A DNA stretch of 64,000 nucleotides, from the NCBI GenBank assembly GCA_947500585.1, contig CANMSN010000006.1, positions 62,001-126,000 of the forward strand, read 5' to 3'. Each line of letters begins with the position of its first letter. Position 1 is the first letter of the stretch. Below are positions 37,350 through 45,733 of the stretch, piece after piece. The translations under genes and the position numbers were made by a program. Source of the stretch: an uncultured Flavobacteriaceae bacterium (GTDB taxonomy: Bacteria; Bacteroidota; Bacteroidia; Flavobacteriales; Flavobacteriaceae). The notes beneath the pieces were generated by a model. That model saw only the letters and a list, made by a program, of their open reading frames with translations. It ran no database searches and was not told the DNA's origin.

Positions 37350-37955
37350 TTATGATTGATTTGATGTTATAAATTTGTTTAATATTTGTAAACCTTTGTC
37401 GGTAACTATGGCTCTTAAATGGTATTCTAAATAACTCTCCATTAAATAATCCATGGTATATAAGTTTTGAGGAAAAATCGAATTATCTTTTATTCCAGTC
37501 ATACCATTAAAATACATTCTTGAAATAAAATCTACATCTATGTTTTGTCTGAATAATTTGGTATCCACGCCTTTTTGTAAACTCTCTTTTACAGAGTCGT
37601 GCATTTTATCAAATTGTTTCTTTCTTAATATGTCATAAACTTGCGGATAATACTTTTTTAACTGAAATTGAGGTGATGATTTTTCGTTTTTTAAATGATG
37701 CATTACAAACATTTTAATATCATATAATTCCTCAATGGGGTTGTTTGATTTTGTACATATGCCATCAATACCATCACAAATCGTTTCAAAAAGTTCAAAA
37801 GTTACAGCTTCAACAAGCTTAGTTTTATTGGCAAAATGGACATAAATAGTTTTTTTAGATATGCCCATTTCCTGAGCAATATCGTCCATTGTCACACTTT
37901 TAAACCCTAGCGTTAAATACAATTCGGCAGCTTTATGTATAATTTTTTCTCTCAT
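37350..37955 (-). CDS. TetR-family transcriptional regulator of the efflux operon
   Basis: 201 residues. N-terminal HTH (about 22-43; MDDIAQEMGISKKTIYVHFANK) and an all-helical ligand domain. It is the first gene of the operon, two bases before tolC, so it probably controls its own operon. A perfect 9-bp inverted repeat (37979-38006) lies 24 bases upstream and is the likely operator. Ligand unknown, probably a pump substrate. Confidence 0.92.
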   Translation of the reverse strand: MREKIIHKAAELYLTLGFKSVTMDDIAQEMGISKKTIYVHFANKTKLVEAVTFELFETICDGIDGICTKSNNPIEELYDIKMFVMHHLKNEKSSPQFQLKKYYPQVYDILRKKQFDKMHDSVKESLQKGVDTKLFRQNIDVDFISRMYFNGMTGIKDNSIFPQNLYTMDYLMESYLEYHLRAIVTDKGLQILNKFITSNQS

Positions 37956-37978
37956 AATTGAGGCGCAAAACTACAACA

Positions 37979-38006
37979 GGAAACTTTAAAAACAAAAAAA
38001 GTTTCC
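37979..38006. promoter_or_regulatory. Probable TetR operator
   Basis: GGAAACTTT (37979-37987), ten bases, AAAGTTTCC (37998-38006): a perfect inverted repeat directly upstream of the TetR gene and in the gap to the divergent polyprenyl synthase. Its size and position fit a TetR dimer site. Confidence 0.65.
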
Positions 38007-38080
38007 AAAGTTTTACAATTATTTAACACTTATTTTGCAACAGCACAATTTAATACGGGTTTTTAATTTATTTTTGCTCT

Positions 38081-39055
38081 ATGTTTTTAATAGAAGAATA
38101 TCAACAACAGTTTGTTACATATTTAGAAAAATATACAATAACAAAAGAGCCTAAAAACCTTTATGGGCCCATTCAATATATATTAAAATTAGGAGGCAAA
38201 AGATTGCGCCCAGTTTTAACTTTAATGACTGCAGACATTTTTAATGGAGATTATAAACATGCTCTAGATGCCGCATTAAGTATAGAGGTTTTTCATAATT
38301 TTTCGTTAGTACATGATGATATTATGGATGCTGCACCTTTGCGAAGAGGGCAGGAAACTGTACATGAAAAATGGAATATTAATACAGGTATTTTGTCGGG
38401 TGATGCTATGTTAATTATGGCATACCAATTATTCGAAAATTATAATCCTGAAATTTTTCAAGCTTTAGCAAAATTATTTAGTAAAACAGCTTTAGAGGTT
38501 TGCGAAGGCCAACAATATGATGTTGATTTTGAAACCAGAAATGATGTTTCTATTCCAGAGTATTTAAAAATGATTGAATATAAAACAGCCGTTTTGGTTG
38601 GTGCCGCAATGAAAATGGGAGCTATTGTTGCAAAAGCTTCTATTCAAGATCAAGATAATATTTACGAATTTGGTAAAAATTTAGGAATAGCTTTCCAATT
38701 ACAAGATGATTATTTAGATGCTTTTGGTAATCCTGAAACGTTTGGAAAACAAGTTGGTGGCGATATTATTGAAAATAAAAAAACATACTTGTATTTAAAG
38801 GCATTAGAGTTTTCTAATGAAACAGATCAAGCAGATTTAAGTAAATTATTTTCGTCCAATCCAGAAGATATTTCAACTAAAATAGAAACGGCTAAACAAT
38901 TTTTTGAGTCATCTGGTTCTGCTGAAGCAACTAAAATAGCTATTGAAGATTATACAAATAAAGCCTTTGATGTTTTAAATTCTTTAAACATATCTGAAGA
39001 AAAAAAACAACTACTTAAGGATTTTGGAAATAGCCTAATGAATAGAACCGTGTAA
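38081..39055 (+). CDS. Polyprenyl (isoprenyl) diphosphate synthase
   Basis: 324 residues. Chain-elongating trans-prenyltransferase using IPP. The two aspartate-rich motifs are DDIMD at 79-83 and DDYLD at 209-213; the early GGKRLRP (38-44) binds IPP. The product is likely a geranylgeranyl to octaprenyl chain for menaquinone; chain length cannot be fixed from sequence. A TATTTTTG element ends only four bases before the ATG (38069-38076), so the transcript may be nearly leaderless. The next gene overlaps its stop by one base (TAATG). Confidence 0.93.
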   Translation: MFLIEEYQQQFVTYLEKYTITKEPKNLYGPIQYILKLGGKRLRPVLTLMTADIFNGDYKHALDAALSIEVFHNFSLVHDDIMDAAPLRRGQETVHEKWNINTGILSGDAMLIMAYQLFENYNPEIFQALAKLFSKTALEVCEGQQYDVDFETRNDVSIPEYLKMIEYKTAVLVGAAMKMGAIVAKASIQDQDNIYEFGKNLGIAFQLQDDYLDAFGNPETFGKQVGGDIIENKKTYLYLKALEFSNETDQADLSKLFSSNPEDISTKIETAKQFFESSGSAEATKIAIEDYTNKAFDVLNSLNISEEKKQLLKDFGNSLMNRTV

Positions 39056-39405
39056 TGCAATTACCAACTACTTTTGAAGCTCTAATTGAAGAAGCGAATC
39101 ATTCAAAATTATACAATAAATTAATTCTTCAACTTAATAAAGACTTTCTTTTAGCAAATATTGATTTAGATTTTCATGAAGAAATTTTACCATCAAGTTT
39201 AAAGTTATTACTTCATGAAACAGTTTATAAATTGATTCAAGAAAAATTTATGGAATACCTTAATTTACTATATATTATTGATGTTCCTGAAAAACAAGTT
39301 AAACAATTAGATGGTAGTGATGCTTTAAAGTTATCAGAAGCCGTTTCTTTTTTAATTTTAAAGCGTGAGTGGCAAAAAGTGTGGTTTAAGAATAAGTATT
39401 CTTGA
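39055..39405 (+). CDS. Conserved-looking small protein of unknown function
   Basis: 116 residues, no signal or membrane segment, predicted mainly helical (FEALIEEANHSKLYNKLILQL, SLKLLLHETVYKLIQEKF). No family recognised. Its ATG shares the A of the polyprenyl synthase stop, so translation is coupled and a role near isoprenoid metabolism is possible. It ends directly against the convergent outer-membrane gene with no spacer. Confidence 0.65.
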   Translation: MQLPTTFEALIEEANHSKLYNKLILQLNKDFLLANIDLDFHEEILPSSLKLLLHETVYKLIQEKFMEYLNLLYIIDVPEKQVKQLDGSDALKLSEAVSFLILKREWQKVWFKNKYS

Positions 39406-39936
39406 TTAAAAATAAAACCTAACAAAAGGCATCCAAGGGTCTATATAAACACTTTGCTCGTCATCATAAAGTAAGTCGTATCTAACACCAAAAGTGACAT
39501 TTCCATTTCTGTAACCAATACCTAAAAACAAAGCAGGTACCCAATAATTTTCATCCTCAAAATTTGTATTAACATTATAATTTCTATCCACATTAAGCTG
39601 CTCAAATTCAGCAGAAAGTTGTAATTCAGGAATAACATTAAATAGCCCAATCAAGCTTCCACCTAAAATAGTAGATTTGTAAACACTTTTTTGGTTATTA
39701 AACGTTGCATTGAGTCCTAAACCAAGTGCAAAAGTGTTATCAAATTCGTAAATACCACTAGGTGCAATGGTGCCACTAAAAAAACCGTCGCCAAAGTTAA
39801 GTCCAATACCACCACCAAAACGAACATGATTCCAAAAGTCATTTGTTTTTTGTTGACCAACAACCATGTTTGCTGTTAAAATAAAAATGAATAGGAAAAG
39901 TTTAAGCTTATTATTAATTATATATTTTGTTGTCAT
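39406..39936 (-). CDS. Outer-membrane beta-barrel protein
   Basis: 176 residues. Signal peptide to about residue 27 (NMVVGQ). Alternating hydrophobic strands, Gly-rich turns (VRFGGGIGLNFGDGFFSG, FALGLGLNATF), and a C-terminal FVRFYF ending in Phe suggest an eight-stranded barrel. Unknown function. Its stop abuts the stop of the preceding convergent gene (39405/39406). Confidence 0.75.
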   Translation of the reverse strand: MTTKYIINNKLKLFLFIFILTANMVVGQQKTNDFWNHVRFGGGIGLNFGDGFFSGTIAPSGIYEFDNTFALGLGLNATFNNQKSVYKSTILGGSLIGLFNVIPELQLSAEFEQLNVDRNYNVNTNFEDENYWVPALFLGIGYRNGNVTFGVRYDLLYDDEQSVYIDPWMPFVRFYF

Positions 39937-40091
39937 AGAAATTACAAATCTTTAATATTTTACATGAAAAATTATAGAATTCGTTGAATGAACAATATCT
40001 GCTATAAATATAATGAAAGCATCATCTAATTTTCGTAAAAGTTGTATTTTTGAAAAATATTTTGACTAAATCGTTATAGTATAATTATATA

Positions 40092-42827
40092 ATGGATAAA
40101 TTTTCCTTTCTAAATGCAGCACATACGGCTTATTTTGCCGATTTATACGATCAATACTTACAAAATCCAGATTCTGTAGAACCAAGTTGGCGAGCCTTTT
40201 TTCAAGGTTACGATTTTGGTAGTGAAAATTACGGATTAAGTGGAGAAATTATTGAAGGTGTATCAACGCAAATTCCAGAACATGTTCAAAAAGAGTTTCA
40301 GGTTGTAAAACTTATTGATGGGTACAGAATGCGAGGGCATTTGTTTACAAAAACAAACCCAGTTAGAGACAGAAGAACATATTCCCCAACGTTAGAAATT
40401 GAAAATTTCGGACTTTCAGAAAGTGATTTGAATACAGTTTTCAATGCTGGAGAAACATTGGGTATTGGGGCAAAAACATTACGCGAAATAATAGAACATT
40501 TAGAAAAAATATATTGCAGTTCTATTGGTGTTGAATATATGTATTTGCGCAATCCTGAGGTTATTAAATGGTGGCAAGAACAGCTAAATCAAAATGATAA
40601 TCAACCTAATTATTCTGCTGAAAAGAAGAAATATATTCTATCCAAATTAAATCAAGCCGTTACTTTCGAGAACTTTTTGCAAACCAAATATGTTGGTCAA
40701 AAACGTTTTTCTTTAGAAGGTGGAGAGTCGTTAATTCCAGCAATTAGTAATGCACTGTTTTATTCTGTTGAAAAATATGGTGTAAAAGAATGTGTTTTAG
40801 GAATGGCGCACCGTGGACGTTTAAGTACACTAATCAATATTTTTAGAAAACCTGTTCGAGAACTTTTTAGTGAGTTTGATGGTAAAGATTTTGAAGATGA
40901 AGATATTGATGGCGATGTAAAATATCATTTAGGTTTAACTCTTGATAAAACCTACCAAAACGGTAAAAATATTAAGATGAATTTGGTGCCAAATCCGTCA
41001 CATTTAGAAACCGTTGCTCCTGTAGCAGAAGGTATTACAAGAGCAAAAATTGATAGTGATTATAATGGTGATGATTCTAAAATTTTACCAATAATAGTTC
41101 ATGGTGATGCAGCTATTGCAGGTCAAGGTATTGTTTATGAGGTCGCTCAAATGAGTAAGTTAAACGGTTACAAAACTGGAGGAACGGTTCACATTGTTGT
41201 GAATAATCAAATAGGTTTTACAACCAATTATTTAGATGCTCGCTCAAGTACCTATTGTACTGATGTTGCAAAAGTAACCTTGTCGCCAGTTTTACACGTA
41301 AATGCAGATGATGCAGAGGCTGTTGTGCATGCCGTAGAAATGGCTCTGGAATACAGAATGCGTTATAAAAAAGATGTTTATATAGATTTGTTGGGCTATC
41401 GTAAATACGGACATAATGAAGGTGATGAACCTCGTTTTACACAGCCAAAACTTTATAAAAACATAGCAAAACACCCGAATCCTTTTAAAATATATTCAGA
41501 TAAATTAATTGCTGAAAACACAATTGATAAAGTTTATTTAGACAAAATTATTTCAGATTTTAAAGCTACTTTAGAAAGTGAATATGCCAAATCTAAAGAA
41601 GCAGATTCTTCAAGGGTAAGAGAGTTCATGCAAGAACGCTGGACTGATTTTGAGCGACAAGGTATAGAATCTATGCTGGAAACCGTAGAAACAACTTATC
41701 CTAAAGACAAATTAGAAGGTATTTCTAAACAAGTATCAACAGTTCCAGAAGGTGTAAAATTTTTAAGGAAAGCAGAACGAATTTTAGAAGGTCGATCAAA
41801 AATGGTTTTTGAAACCGATACTTTAGATTGGGGTATGGCTGAAAATTTAGCCTACGGTAGTTTAATGGAAGAAGGTTTTAATGTGCGTATATCTGGTCAA
41901 GATGTAGAGCGTGGTACATTTAGCCACCGTCATGCTATTTTACGCGATGAAATATCTGAGGAGCGTATTAATTTATTAAATAATAATCCGAATAACAAAG
42001 GTAGAATGGATATTTATAATTCATTCTTATCAGAGTACGGTGTTCTTGGTTTCGATTATGGCTATGCTATGGCAAACCCTAATACATTAACTATTTGGGA
42101 AGCTCAGTTTGGAGATTTTAGCAATGGCGCACAAATTATTTTCGATCAATATCTATCGGCTGCGGAAGATAAATGGAAATCCCAAAATGGTATTGTAGTA
42201 TTACTACCTCATGGGTATGAAGGACAAGGATCTGAACATTCATCTGCCAGAATAGAGCGTTACTTACAACTATGTGGTGAGGATAATATGATTGCTGCAA
42301 ACTGTACTACACCAGGAAACTTTTTTCACTTGTTACGAAGACAAATGAAACGCAATTTCAGAAAACCTTTAATTGTTTTTACACCAAAAAGTTTATTACG
42401 CCACCCTAAAGCAGTATCATCGTTAAATGAATTGGCAACAGGTCAATTTCAAGAAGTTATTGATGATACCATTAACCCGAAAAATGTAAAAAAACTAGTT
42501 TTCTGTTCAGGTAAGTTCTATTATGATTTACTGGCAGAGCGAGAAGAACTTGGGCGAAATGATATTGCTTTAGTAAGAATAGAACAGTTATTTCCGCTTC
42601 ATCTTGAAAAAATCCAAAGTGTTATTAATAGATATCCAAATGTTGAAAATTATATTTGGGCTCAAGAAGAACCAAAGAATATGGGAGCTTGGAGTTATAT
42701 GTTACAACGTATGGATTTGGTTAAATTAGAAGGCATAACAAGAGCATATAGTTCGGTGCCAGCACCAGGATCTAGTACACGAGATAAAAGAAGACAGCGC
42801 CGTGTTATTGATGCTGTTTTTGCATAG
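40092..42827 (+). CDS. sucA: 2-oxoglutarate dehydrogenase E1 component
   Basis: 911 residues. Thiamine-diphosphate decarboxylase of the 2-oxoglutarate dehydrogenase complex in the TCA cycle. N-terminal LNAAHTAYFADLYDQYLQNPDSVEPSWRAFF is the family opening; MAHRGRLSTLIN, HGDAAIAGQGIVYE and GEDEPRFTQP-like (HNEGDEPRFTQP) motifs mark the ThDP site; the C-terminal domain has QGSEHSSARIERYLQL. A TATTTTTG element at 40045-40052 gives a leader of about 35 bases. The E2 gene follows after 41 bases. E3 is not in the window. Confidence 0.97.
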   Translation: MDKFSFLNAAHTAYFADLYDQYLQNPDSVEPSWRAFFQGYDFGSENYGLSGEIIEGVSTQIPEHVQKEFQVVKLIDGYRMRGHLFTKTNPVRDRRTYSPTLEIENFGLSESDLNTVFNAGETLGIGAKTLREIIEHLEKIYCSSIGVEYMYLRNPEVIKWWQEQLNQNDNQPNYSAEKKKYILSKLNQAVTFENFLQTKYVGQKRFSLEGGESLIPAISNALFYSVEKYGVKECVLGMAHRGRLSTLINIFRKPVRELFSEFDGKDFEDEDIDGDVKYHLGLTLDKTYQNGKNIKMNLVPNPSHLETVAPVAEGITRAKIDSDYNGDDSKILPIIVHGDAAIAGQGIVYEVAQMSKLNGYKTGGTVHIVVNNQIGFTTNYLDARSSTYCTDVAKVTLSPVLHVNADDAEAVVHAVEMALEYRMRYKKDVYIDLLGYRKYGHNEGDEPRFTQPKLYKNIAKHPNPFKIYSDKLIAENTIDKVYLDKIISDFKATLESEYAKSKEADSSRVREFMQERWTDFERQGIESMLETVETTYPKDKLEGISKQVSTVPEGVKFLRKAERILEGRSKMVFETDTLDWGMAENLAYGSLMEEGFNVRISGQDVERGTFSHRHAILRDEISEERINLLNNNPNNKGRMDIYNSFLSEYGVLGFDYGYAMANPNTLTIWEAQFGDFSNGAQIIFDQYLSAAEDKWKSQNGIVVLLPHGYEGQGSEHSSARIERYLQLCGEDNMIAANCTTPGNFFHLLRRQMKRNFRKPLIVFTPKSLLRHPKAVSSLNELATGQFQEVIDDTINPKNVKKLVFCSGKFYYDLLAEREELGRNDIALVRIEQLFPLHLEKIQSVINRYPNVENYIWAQEEPKNMGAWSYMLQRMDLVKLEGITRAYSSVPAPGSSTRDKRRQRRVIDAVFA

Positions 42828-42868
42828 TTAAATTATATAATTACGAATACAATTAAAATTATAAAAGA

Positions 42869-44080
42869 ATGATTTTAGAAATGAAAGTGCCTTCTCCAGG
42901 CGAGTCTATTACAGAAGTAGAAATAGCAACATGGTTAGTTGAAGATGGAGATTATGTTGAGAAGGATCAAGCTATTGCCGAGGTAGATAGTGATAAAGCA
43001 ACACTTGAGCTTCCAGCTGAAGTTAGCGGAACCATTACATTAAAAGCAGAGGAAGGTGATGCCGTAGCTGTTGGAGCAGTAGTGTGTTTAATAGATACAG
43101 ATGCAGCAAAACCAGAAGGAAGTAACGATGCGCCTAAAGAAGATAAAAAAGAAGATACACCAAAGCCAGAAGCACCAAAACCAACTACAGAAACTAAAAC
43201 TTTTGCTACAGGTACTGCAAGTCCAGCAGCAAAAAAGATTTTAGCTGAAAAAGGCATGGATGCTAGTTCTATTTCTGGAACAGGAAAAGATGGTAGAATT
43301 ACCAAAGACGATGCGGTAAACGCAGTGCCATCCATGGGAACACCAACTGGAGGAAGCCGCGGAACTTCAAAAAGTAAAATGTCTATGTTACGCCGCAAAG
43401 TAGCAGAGCGTTTGGTAGAGGCAAAAAATACAACAGCCATGTTAACCACGTTTAACGAGGTTGATATGTCACCAATATTTGCATTAAGAAAAGAATACAA
43501 AGAAACCTTTAAAACAAAGCATGGTGTTAGTTTAGGATTTATGAGTTTCTTCACTTTGGCCATAGTTAGAGCATTAAAAATGTATCCAGCAGTAAATTCT
43601 ATGATAGATGGTAAAGAAATGCTTTCTTATGATTTTTGCGATATAAGTATTGCAGTTTCAGGACCTAAAGGATTAATGGTGCCAGTAATAAGAAATGCTG
43701 AAAACCTTAGTTTTAGAGGTGTTGAATCTGAAGTAAAACGTTTAGCACTTCGTGCGAGAGACGGACAAATTACCGTAGACGAAATGACAGGAGGAACATT
43801 TACAATAACCAATGGAGGTGTTTTTGGTAGTATGTTATCTACGCCTATAATTAACCCACCTCAAAGTGGTATTTTAGGAATGCACAATATTGTTGAACGA
43901 CCGGTTGCTATTGATGGAAAAGTTGAAATTCGTCCAATTATGTACGTGGCCTTATCTTACGACCATAGAATTATTGATGGTAAAGAAAGTGTTGGGTTTT
44001 TAGTAGCCGTAAAAGAAGCTCTAGAAAACCCGATAGAATTGTTAATGAATAATGATGTTAAAAAAGCTTTAGAGCTTTAA
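42869..44080 (+). CDS. sucB: Dihydrolipoamide succinyltransferase (E2 of 2-oxoglutarate dehydrogenase)
   Basis: 403 residues. One lipoyl domain at 1-80 with Lys43 in [11 protein letters not shown], an acidic Pro/Lys/Glu-rich linker, a peripheral-subunit binding domain at about 108-150 ([19 protein letters not shown]), and a catalytic domain ending with [16 protein letters not shown], where His is the active residue. It forms the core of the complex with SucA upstream. Followed by a terminator at 44107. Confidence 0.97.
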   Translation: MILEMKVPSPGESITEVEIATWLVEDGDYVEKDQAIAEVDSDKATLELPAEVSGTITLKAEEGDAVAVGAVVCLIDTDAAKPEGSNDAPKEDKKEDTPKPEAPKPTTETKTFATGTASPAAKKILAEKGMDASSISGTGKDGRITKDDAVNAVPSMGTPTGGSRGTSKSKMSMLRRKVAERLVEAKNTTAMLTTFNEVDMSPIFALRKEYKETFKTKHGVSLGFMSFFTLAIVRALKMYPAVNSMIDGKEMLSYDFCDISIAVSGPKGLMVPVIRNAENLSFRGVESEVKRLALRARDGQITVDEMTGGTFTITNGGVFGSMLSTPIINPPQSGILGMHNIVERPVAIDGKVEIRPIMYVALSYDHRIIDGKESVGFLVAVKEALENPIELLMNNDVKKALEL

Positions 44081-44106
44081 TTACAAAAAGTATATACATA
44101 ATTATT

Positions 44107-44141
44107 AAAAAAGGAGCTGCCAATTTGGTAGCTCCTTTTTT
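44107..44141. terminator. Rho-independent terminator after sucB
   Basis: AAAAAAGGAGCTGCC, loop, GGTAGCTCCTTTTTT (one G-T pair), with T and A runs on the two sides; also able to stop a reverse-strand transcript through the small ORF at 44157-44258. Confidence 0.85.
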
Positions 44142-44156
44142 GTTGACTAACAACAC

Positions 44157-44258
44157 TTATAATATGTTAACTATTACATTTACTGAAATAATAACAATAA
44201 CTAATATGGTTAAACCTATAACTACATATTTTTCTAGTAGACTATTATTTTTTTCCAT
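44157..44258 (-). CDS. Possible 33-residue single-helix membrane protein
   Basis: An ATG-to-TAA frame of 33 codons. The product starts MEKNNSLLEKYVV and continues as an unbroken run of Ile, Val and Leu about 20 residues long, ending NIL: a charged head plus one transmembrane helix. It lies on the reverse strand between the sucB terminator and the tandem hairpin repeats, downstream of a possible reverse promoter at 44366-44373. Too short for homology by eye; the bias to hydrophobic codons in AT-rich DNA makes chance possible. Confidence 0.35.
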   Translation of the reverse strand: MEKNNSLLEKYVVIGLTILVIVIISVNVIVNIL

Positions 44259-44291
44259 TACAGGTGTTTTAAGTAGTTTGTGTTTAAATTA

Positions 44292-44326
44292 AAAACTCTG
44301 TGCAGATGAAACAAACACAGAGTTTT
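44292..44326 (-). terminator. Hairpin of the left tandem unit
   Basis: An 11-bp perfect stem, AAAACTCTGTG (44292-44302) and its complement (44316-44326); on the reverse strand it is followed by T5. It is the counterpart of the 13-bp hairpin at 44439-44471 (AAAGACTCTAAAT and complement) in the second unit. Confidence 0.5.
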
Positions 44327-44390
44327 CGGAAATATAATCTCTCAAAGAATTAATTAATAGCACTGTAAAGGTAGCTTAGATGAACGAAAA

Positions 44391-44499
44391 AAAAAATACG
44401 TAGTTCCACGTATTTTTTAATAACTTGTTTTAAAATGCAAAGACTCTAAATCATTACAATTTAGAGTCTTTTATAATTCTCCCTAAGAACTAATTAATA
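44391..44499 (-). ncRNA. Candidate small RNA from the right tandem unit
   Basis: Reverse strand TATCTTTA (44506-44513), one base from the TAnnTTTG -7 element, would start a transcript near 44499. It would run through the conserved leader, the 13-bp hairpin (44439-44471) and the hairpin followed by T10 at 44416-44391. The left unit has the same arrangement (TACCTTTA at 44366-44373, hairpin at 44292-44326). No TTG element is at the expected place, so this is tentative. Confidence 0.3.
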
Positions 44500-44530
44500 G
44501 CACTGTAAAGATATGTTAGATAAACGAAAA

Positions 44531-44555
44531 AAAAAATACGTGGAACTACGTATTT
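44531..44555 (-). terminator. Terminator of the response regulator gene
   Basis: Reverse strand: AAATACGT, loop AGTTCC, ACGTATTT then a run of ten T, starting directly after the stop codon of the LuxR-type regulator gene. Confidence 0.75.
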
Positions 44556-45188
44556 TTATAAGTGCGCCTTATTTAAATTTGCCCAAATGGATAGTGATGT
44601 AGATTTTTTATTTATTTCTAATTTAGCCACAATATTACTTCTATGTTTTTCTACTGTACGTAAAGAAACTACAAGTTCATCCGCTATTTCTTGGCTACTT
44701 TTGTTTTCTGAAATTAGTTTTATTACTTTAAATTCGGTTTTAGTAAGCAAATTTAATGCTTGAGGTTTCTCATTGTAAACGTTATTATTTAAGTAAGATG
44801 CAATCTCTTCACTAAAGTAAGGTACTCCGTTTATAACGTGCTTGATACAAGTTTCAATTTCTTCTATAGCGAATTCCTTTAAAATATATCCAAAAACTCC
44901 AAATTCTTTAGCCTTGTCATAGAGTTCTTCTTCCTTATCAAAAGTTATAAGAATAACTTTGGTTTGCAAGTTGTTTTTTTTACAAGCTTCAGCAATTTCC
45001 AAGCCTGTTTTATGAGGCATTCTAATATCTAATATGGCAATGTCTGGTTTTAATTTTACGATAAGATTGTATGCGGTGTTGCCATCGGAGGCACTTCCAA
45101 TAATATTAAACTTTTTAGATACTAAAAAGTCAGTTAAACCACGTAACATTAAAGGGTGGTCATCAGCAATGACAATAGAGGTATTCAT
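44556..45188 (-). CDS. NarL/FixJ-type (LuxR) response regulator
   Basis: 210 residues. Receiver domain with acidic pair Asp9-Asp10, phospho-acceptor Asp54 (AILDIRMP) and Lys in the KEFAIEEI region; a LuxR-type HTH at about 145-205 (LTKTEFKVIKLISENKSSQEIADELVVSLRTVEKHRSNI). It binds DNA when phosphorylated by a sensor kinase, which is not encoded nearby, so it is an orphan here. It follows the retropepsin-like gene after 31 bases and is probably in the same transcript. Confidence 0.92.
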   Translation of the reverse strand: MNTSIVIADDHPLMLRGLTDFLVSKKFNIIGSASDGNTAYNLIVKLKPDIAILDIRMPHKTGLEIAEACKKNNLQTKVILITFDKEEELYDKAKEFGVFGYILKEFAIEEIETCIKHVINGVPYFSEEIASYLNNNVYNEKPQALNLLTKTEFKVIKLISENKSSQEIADELVVSLRTVEKHRSNIVAKLEINKKSTSLSIWANLNKAHL

Positions 45189-45219
45189 TAATCTTAGGGT
45201 TAAAAAAGTGCTATCAATT

Positions 45220-45660
45220 TTATAACTTTAAATATAGATATTTCTTTTCGTAATCTATTACGGCTTTGCCTTTTTTTAATATATCAGCACCAATAATACC
45301 ATCTACAGGTTTAGAATTATGGTTTCTAAGGGCTGTGTTTACATGGGTAAGGTTAAATAAAACTAAAACAACTTTATTGTTACGCCATTTACCAAGTTTT
45401 ATTTTATTTTTTTTAGACATTTTAGTTTCCATATCTGAGGCACCCGCACCTGCTGCTTTTATTTCAGAGTTCTCAGCTTTTAATTTAAAAGTTTCAATGC
45501 CCTCAAAACCAACACAAGAACTAGATGCTCCGGTGTCCAAAATAAATAATCCTTTACGACCGTTTATGGATGCTTTTATTTCAAAATGATTTGTTTTTGT
45601 AAGGTGAAGTTTTACTTTGGTATATCCTTTTTCGAGAAGAAATTCTTGAAGTGTTTCCAT
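45220..45660 (-). CDS. Retropepsin-like aspartic protease family protein
   Basis: 146 residues from the ATG at 45660; the open frame extends six codons further to a TTG, but that TTG overlaps a TATATTTG promoter element (45676-45683), so it is not used. Single DTG motif (LFILDTGASSSCVG, Asp42 in this numbering) and a late hydrophobic GIIGADIL are features of retroviral-type, clan AA proteases that act as dimers. No signal peptide; cytoplasmic. Substrate unknown. Upstream partner of the response regulator gene. Confidence 0.75.
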   Translation of the reverse strand: METLQEFLLEKGYTKVKLHLTKTNHFEIKASINGRKGLFILDTGASSSCVGFEGIETFKLKAENSEIKAAGAGASDMETKMSKKNKIKLGKWRNNKVVLVLFNLTHVNTALRNHNSKPVDGIIGADILKKGKAVIDYEKKYLYLKL

Positions 45661-45675
45661 CAAATCAATTTTAAA

Positions 45676-45683
45676 CAAATATA
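45676..45683 (-). promoter_or_regulatory. -7 element of the retropepsin/response-regulator operon
   Basis: Reverse strand TATATTTG, a full TAnnTTTG match; a TTG lies 24 bases upstream, one base beyond the usual spacing. The leader would be about nine bases, supporting the ATG start at 45660. Confidence 0.5.
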
Positions 45684-45733
45684 ATCATGTAAAAACAATT
45701 ATTTTTACAAATAATTATATATAAATTTAAGAT

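Larger units (their letters stand above)
44331..44560. repeat. Two ~90-bp direct repeats 140 bp apart, each ending in a hairpin
   Basis: 44331-44420 and 44471-44560 are direct copies at an exact offset of 140. TAATTAATAGCACTGTAAAG is identical (44351-44370, 44491-44510), and so is the block of A10 plus TACG. Each copy closes in the hairpin AATACGT-loop-ACGTATT, but the six-base loop is inverted: AGTTCC in the first, GGAACT in the second. Between them is a 13-bp hairpin at 44439-44471. The whole gap 44081-44555 (475 bases) holds these units, a 33-codon ORF and two terminators, and no longer gene. Confidence 0.8.

Noticed and set aside
30790-37955. Efflux operon as a horizontally acquired island
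   Set aside because: Base and codon usage look like the neighbours by eye and no integrase, tRNA or flanking repeat bounds the whole operon; only the inner 484-bp element looks inserted.
42967-43563. A 198-codon open frame on the reverse strand across sucB
   Set aside because: It is antisense to a certain gene, has no recognisable product and arises from the codon bias of the linker region.
44351-44510. The 20-base identical repeats as a CRISPR array
   Set aside because: Only two copies, within longer 90-bp homology, no unique spacers of even length and no cas genes.
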